A DNA stretch of 64,000 bases from Pseudoduganella armeniaca (GTDB lineage: Bacteria > Pseudomonadota > Gammaproteobacteria > Burkholderiales > Burkholderiaceae_D): the NCBI RefSeq assembly GCF_003028855.1, contig NZ_CP028324.1, positions 3,162,001 through 3,226,000 on the forward strand, read 5' to 3'. Shown one piece after another: positions 63,292 through 64,000 of the stretch. Position numbers and translations under genes: made by a program. Below the pieces are notes generated by a model. That model made no database searches. It was not told the origin of the DNA and saw nothing but the letters and a program-made list of their open reading frames with translations. Position 1 is the stretch's first letter; each line of letters begins with the position of its first letter.

Positions 63292-64000
63292 GGCTGGCCT
63301 TTCGCCGGCATGGCGCCGGCACTGCCGTAGGGTTGCTCGTTCAGCGGCGCCTTGCCGGGCAACAGGTAGCGCAGCTCCTTGTAGTCGCCTTCCATGCTGG
63401 CATCCTTGACGACCACGGCGCGCAGGAAGATCACCAGTTCCGTCTTGGCCGCGCCTTCGTTGCGGTAGGCGAACAGGTTGCCCAGCACGGGAATGCGCGA
63501 CACCAGCGGCACGCCGTCCTTCTTGTTGTCCACGCTGTCCTGCATCAGGCCACCCATGACGGCGGTCTGGCCGCTGTACACCTTCATCACCGATTCCACC
63601 TCGCGCGCCTGGATCACCGGCACGCGGCTGACGACGTTCTGGCGTGCCAGTTCCGGGTTCGGGTCGTCCACGTAGCTGACGATGCGGGTGATGGTGGGAC
63701 GCACGTTGATGGTCACCTCGTCATCCTCGGAGATCTGCGGCGTCACGCTCATCACGAAGCCGACCGGCACCGTTTCCACCCGCGATTCGTAGGTGGCCTG
63801 GGCGGCGATGCCGCCGGACGAGTTCTGCACCGCCGGCGTCACCTTCAGCGTGAAGAAGACGTTGTTGTCGACCACCTTCAGCAGCGCCGTCTGATTGTTC
63901 AGCACGCTGATCTTCGGGCTCGACAGCACTTGCACCTTGCCGAACGACTCCAGCATCTGCACGGCCAGCTTGACGTTGCCCAGGCCCGACAGCGGGTTGG
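63288..64000 (-). CDS. MshL/PilQ-type secretin, C-terminal part (runs off the right edge)
   Basis: The C-terminal 237 residues of an outer-membrane secretin. SPKISVLNNQTALLKV, VGFVMSVTPQISEDDEVTINV, VIQAREVESVMKVYSGQTAVMGG, and VPLVSRIPVLGNLFAYRN are the conserved secretin-domain boxes. It forms the outer-membrane pore for the pilus. The reading frame is open to base 64000, so the N-terminal domains lie outside the window. The short tail after the last box (PGKAPLNEQPYGSAG) is unremarkable. Overlaps the TPR gene by ATGA. Confidence 0.93.
   Translation of the reverse strand, partial: NPLSGLGNVKLAVQMLESFGKVQVLSSPKISVLNNQTALLKVVDNNVFFTLKVTPAVQNSSGGIAAQATYESRVETVPVGFVMSVTPQISEDDEVTINVRPTITRIVSYVDDPNPELARQNVVSRVPVIQAREVESVMKVYSGQTAVMGGLMQDSVDNKKDGVPLVSRIPVLGNLFAYRNEGAAKTELVIFLRAVVVKDASMEGDYKELRYLLPGKAPLNEQPYGSAGAMPAKGQP

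Overview
The window reads as chromosomal DNA of a high-GC betaproteobacterium, most likely Oxalobacteraceae (Massilia/Pseudoduganella/Duganella group). This is an inference from gene content and style: two PEP-CTERM secreted proteins, a PaoABC aldehyde oxidoreductase, an MSHA-like pilus cluster, a large vitamin B12 cluster, and dispersed GGTGACAGGC palindromes at gene ends. No rRNA or marker phylogeny is available here.

Layout. 1-800: the end of an RHS-family protein, a gene-free low-GC stretch, and tRNA-Leu(UAA) on the minus strand. 1.05-5.7 kb: a ParB-domain protein, a penicillin-acylase-family Ntn-hydrolase and an unknown membrane protein. 5.8-8.4 kb (minus): a translationally coupled transsulfuration pair (cystathionine beta-synthase, then a Cys/Met-metabolism PLP enzyme). 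8.6-12.3 kb: thymidine kinase, a small HELAH membrane protein and the tail-specific protease Prc, followed by a terminator and a candidate small RNA. 12.6-17.3 kb: paoABC plus an aldo/keto reductase, all overlapping. 17.35-28.2 kb: catalase, two paralogous PEP-CTERM proteins, an NHL-propeller/LytM fusion, a GIN-domain lipoprotein, a lipid-kinase-like protein, an alpha/beta hydrolase, a LysR regulator and an epimerase. 28.2-31.05 kb: an acyl-CoA dehydrogenase pair with a MaoC hydratase.

31.25-48.6 kb is the B12 block: bluB, then a promoter and cobalamin riboswitch, then an almost gapless run cbtB-cbtA-ferredoxin-cobN-chlID-cbiE-cbiX/cbiC-cbiD-cobI-cobM-cbiG-cobJ/cobK-cobW-hupE. It combines cobalt import, two kinds of cobalt chelatase and most corrin-ring steps. 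CbiX, CbiD and CbiG point to the early-cobalt route; CobN plus ChlID are late-insertion chelatase parts. 48.6-49.2 kb is a repeat island. 49.2-51.5 kb (minus): a kinase plus acyl-CoA dehydrogenase pair that resembles a split ACAD10/11. 51.57-64 kb (minus): a phosphatase and a tightly packed MSHA/type II-like pilus operon running in from the right edge.

Data-quality note. Nine genes each contain exactly one apparent frameshift, and every one is repaired by adding one G or C in a short G/C run. In each case the repaired length is a multiple of three and the family match is continuous across the site. I therefore treat these genes as probably intact and the shifts as probable sequencing or assembly errors, and I list each as one CDS spanning the site.
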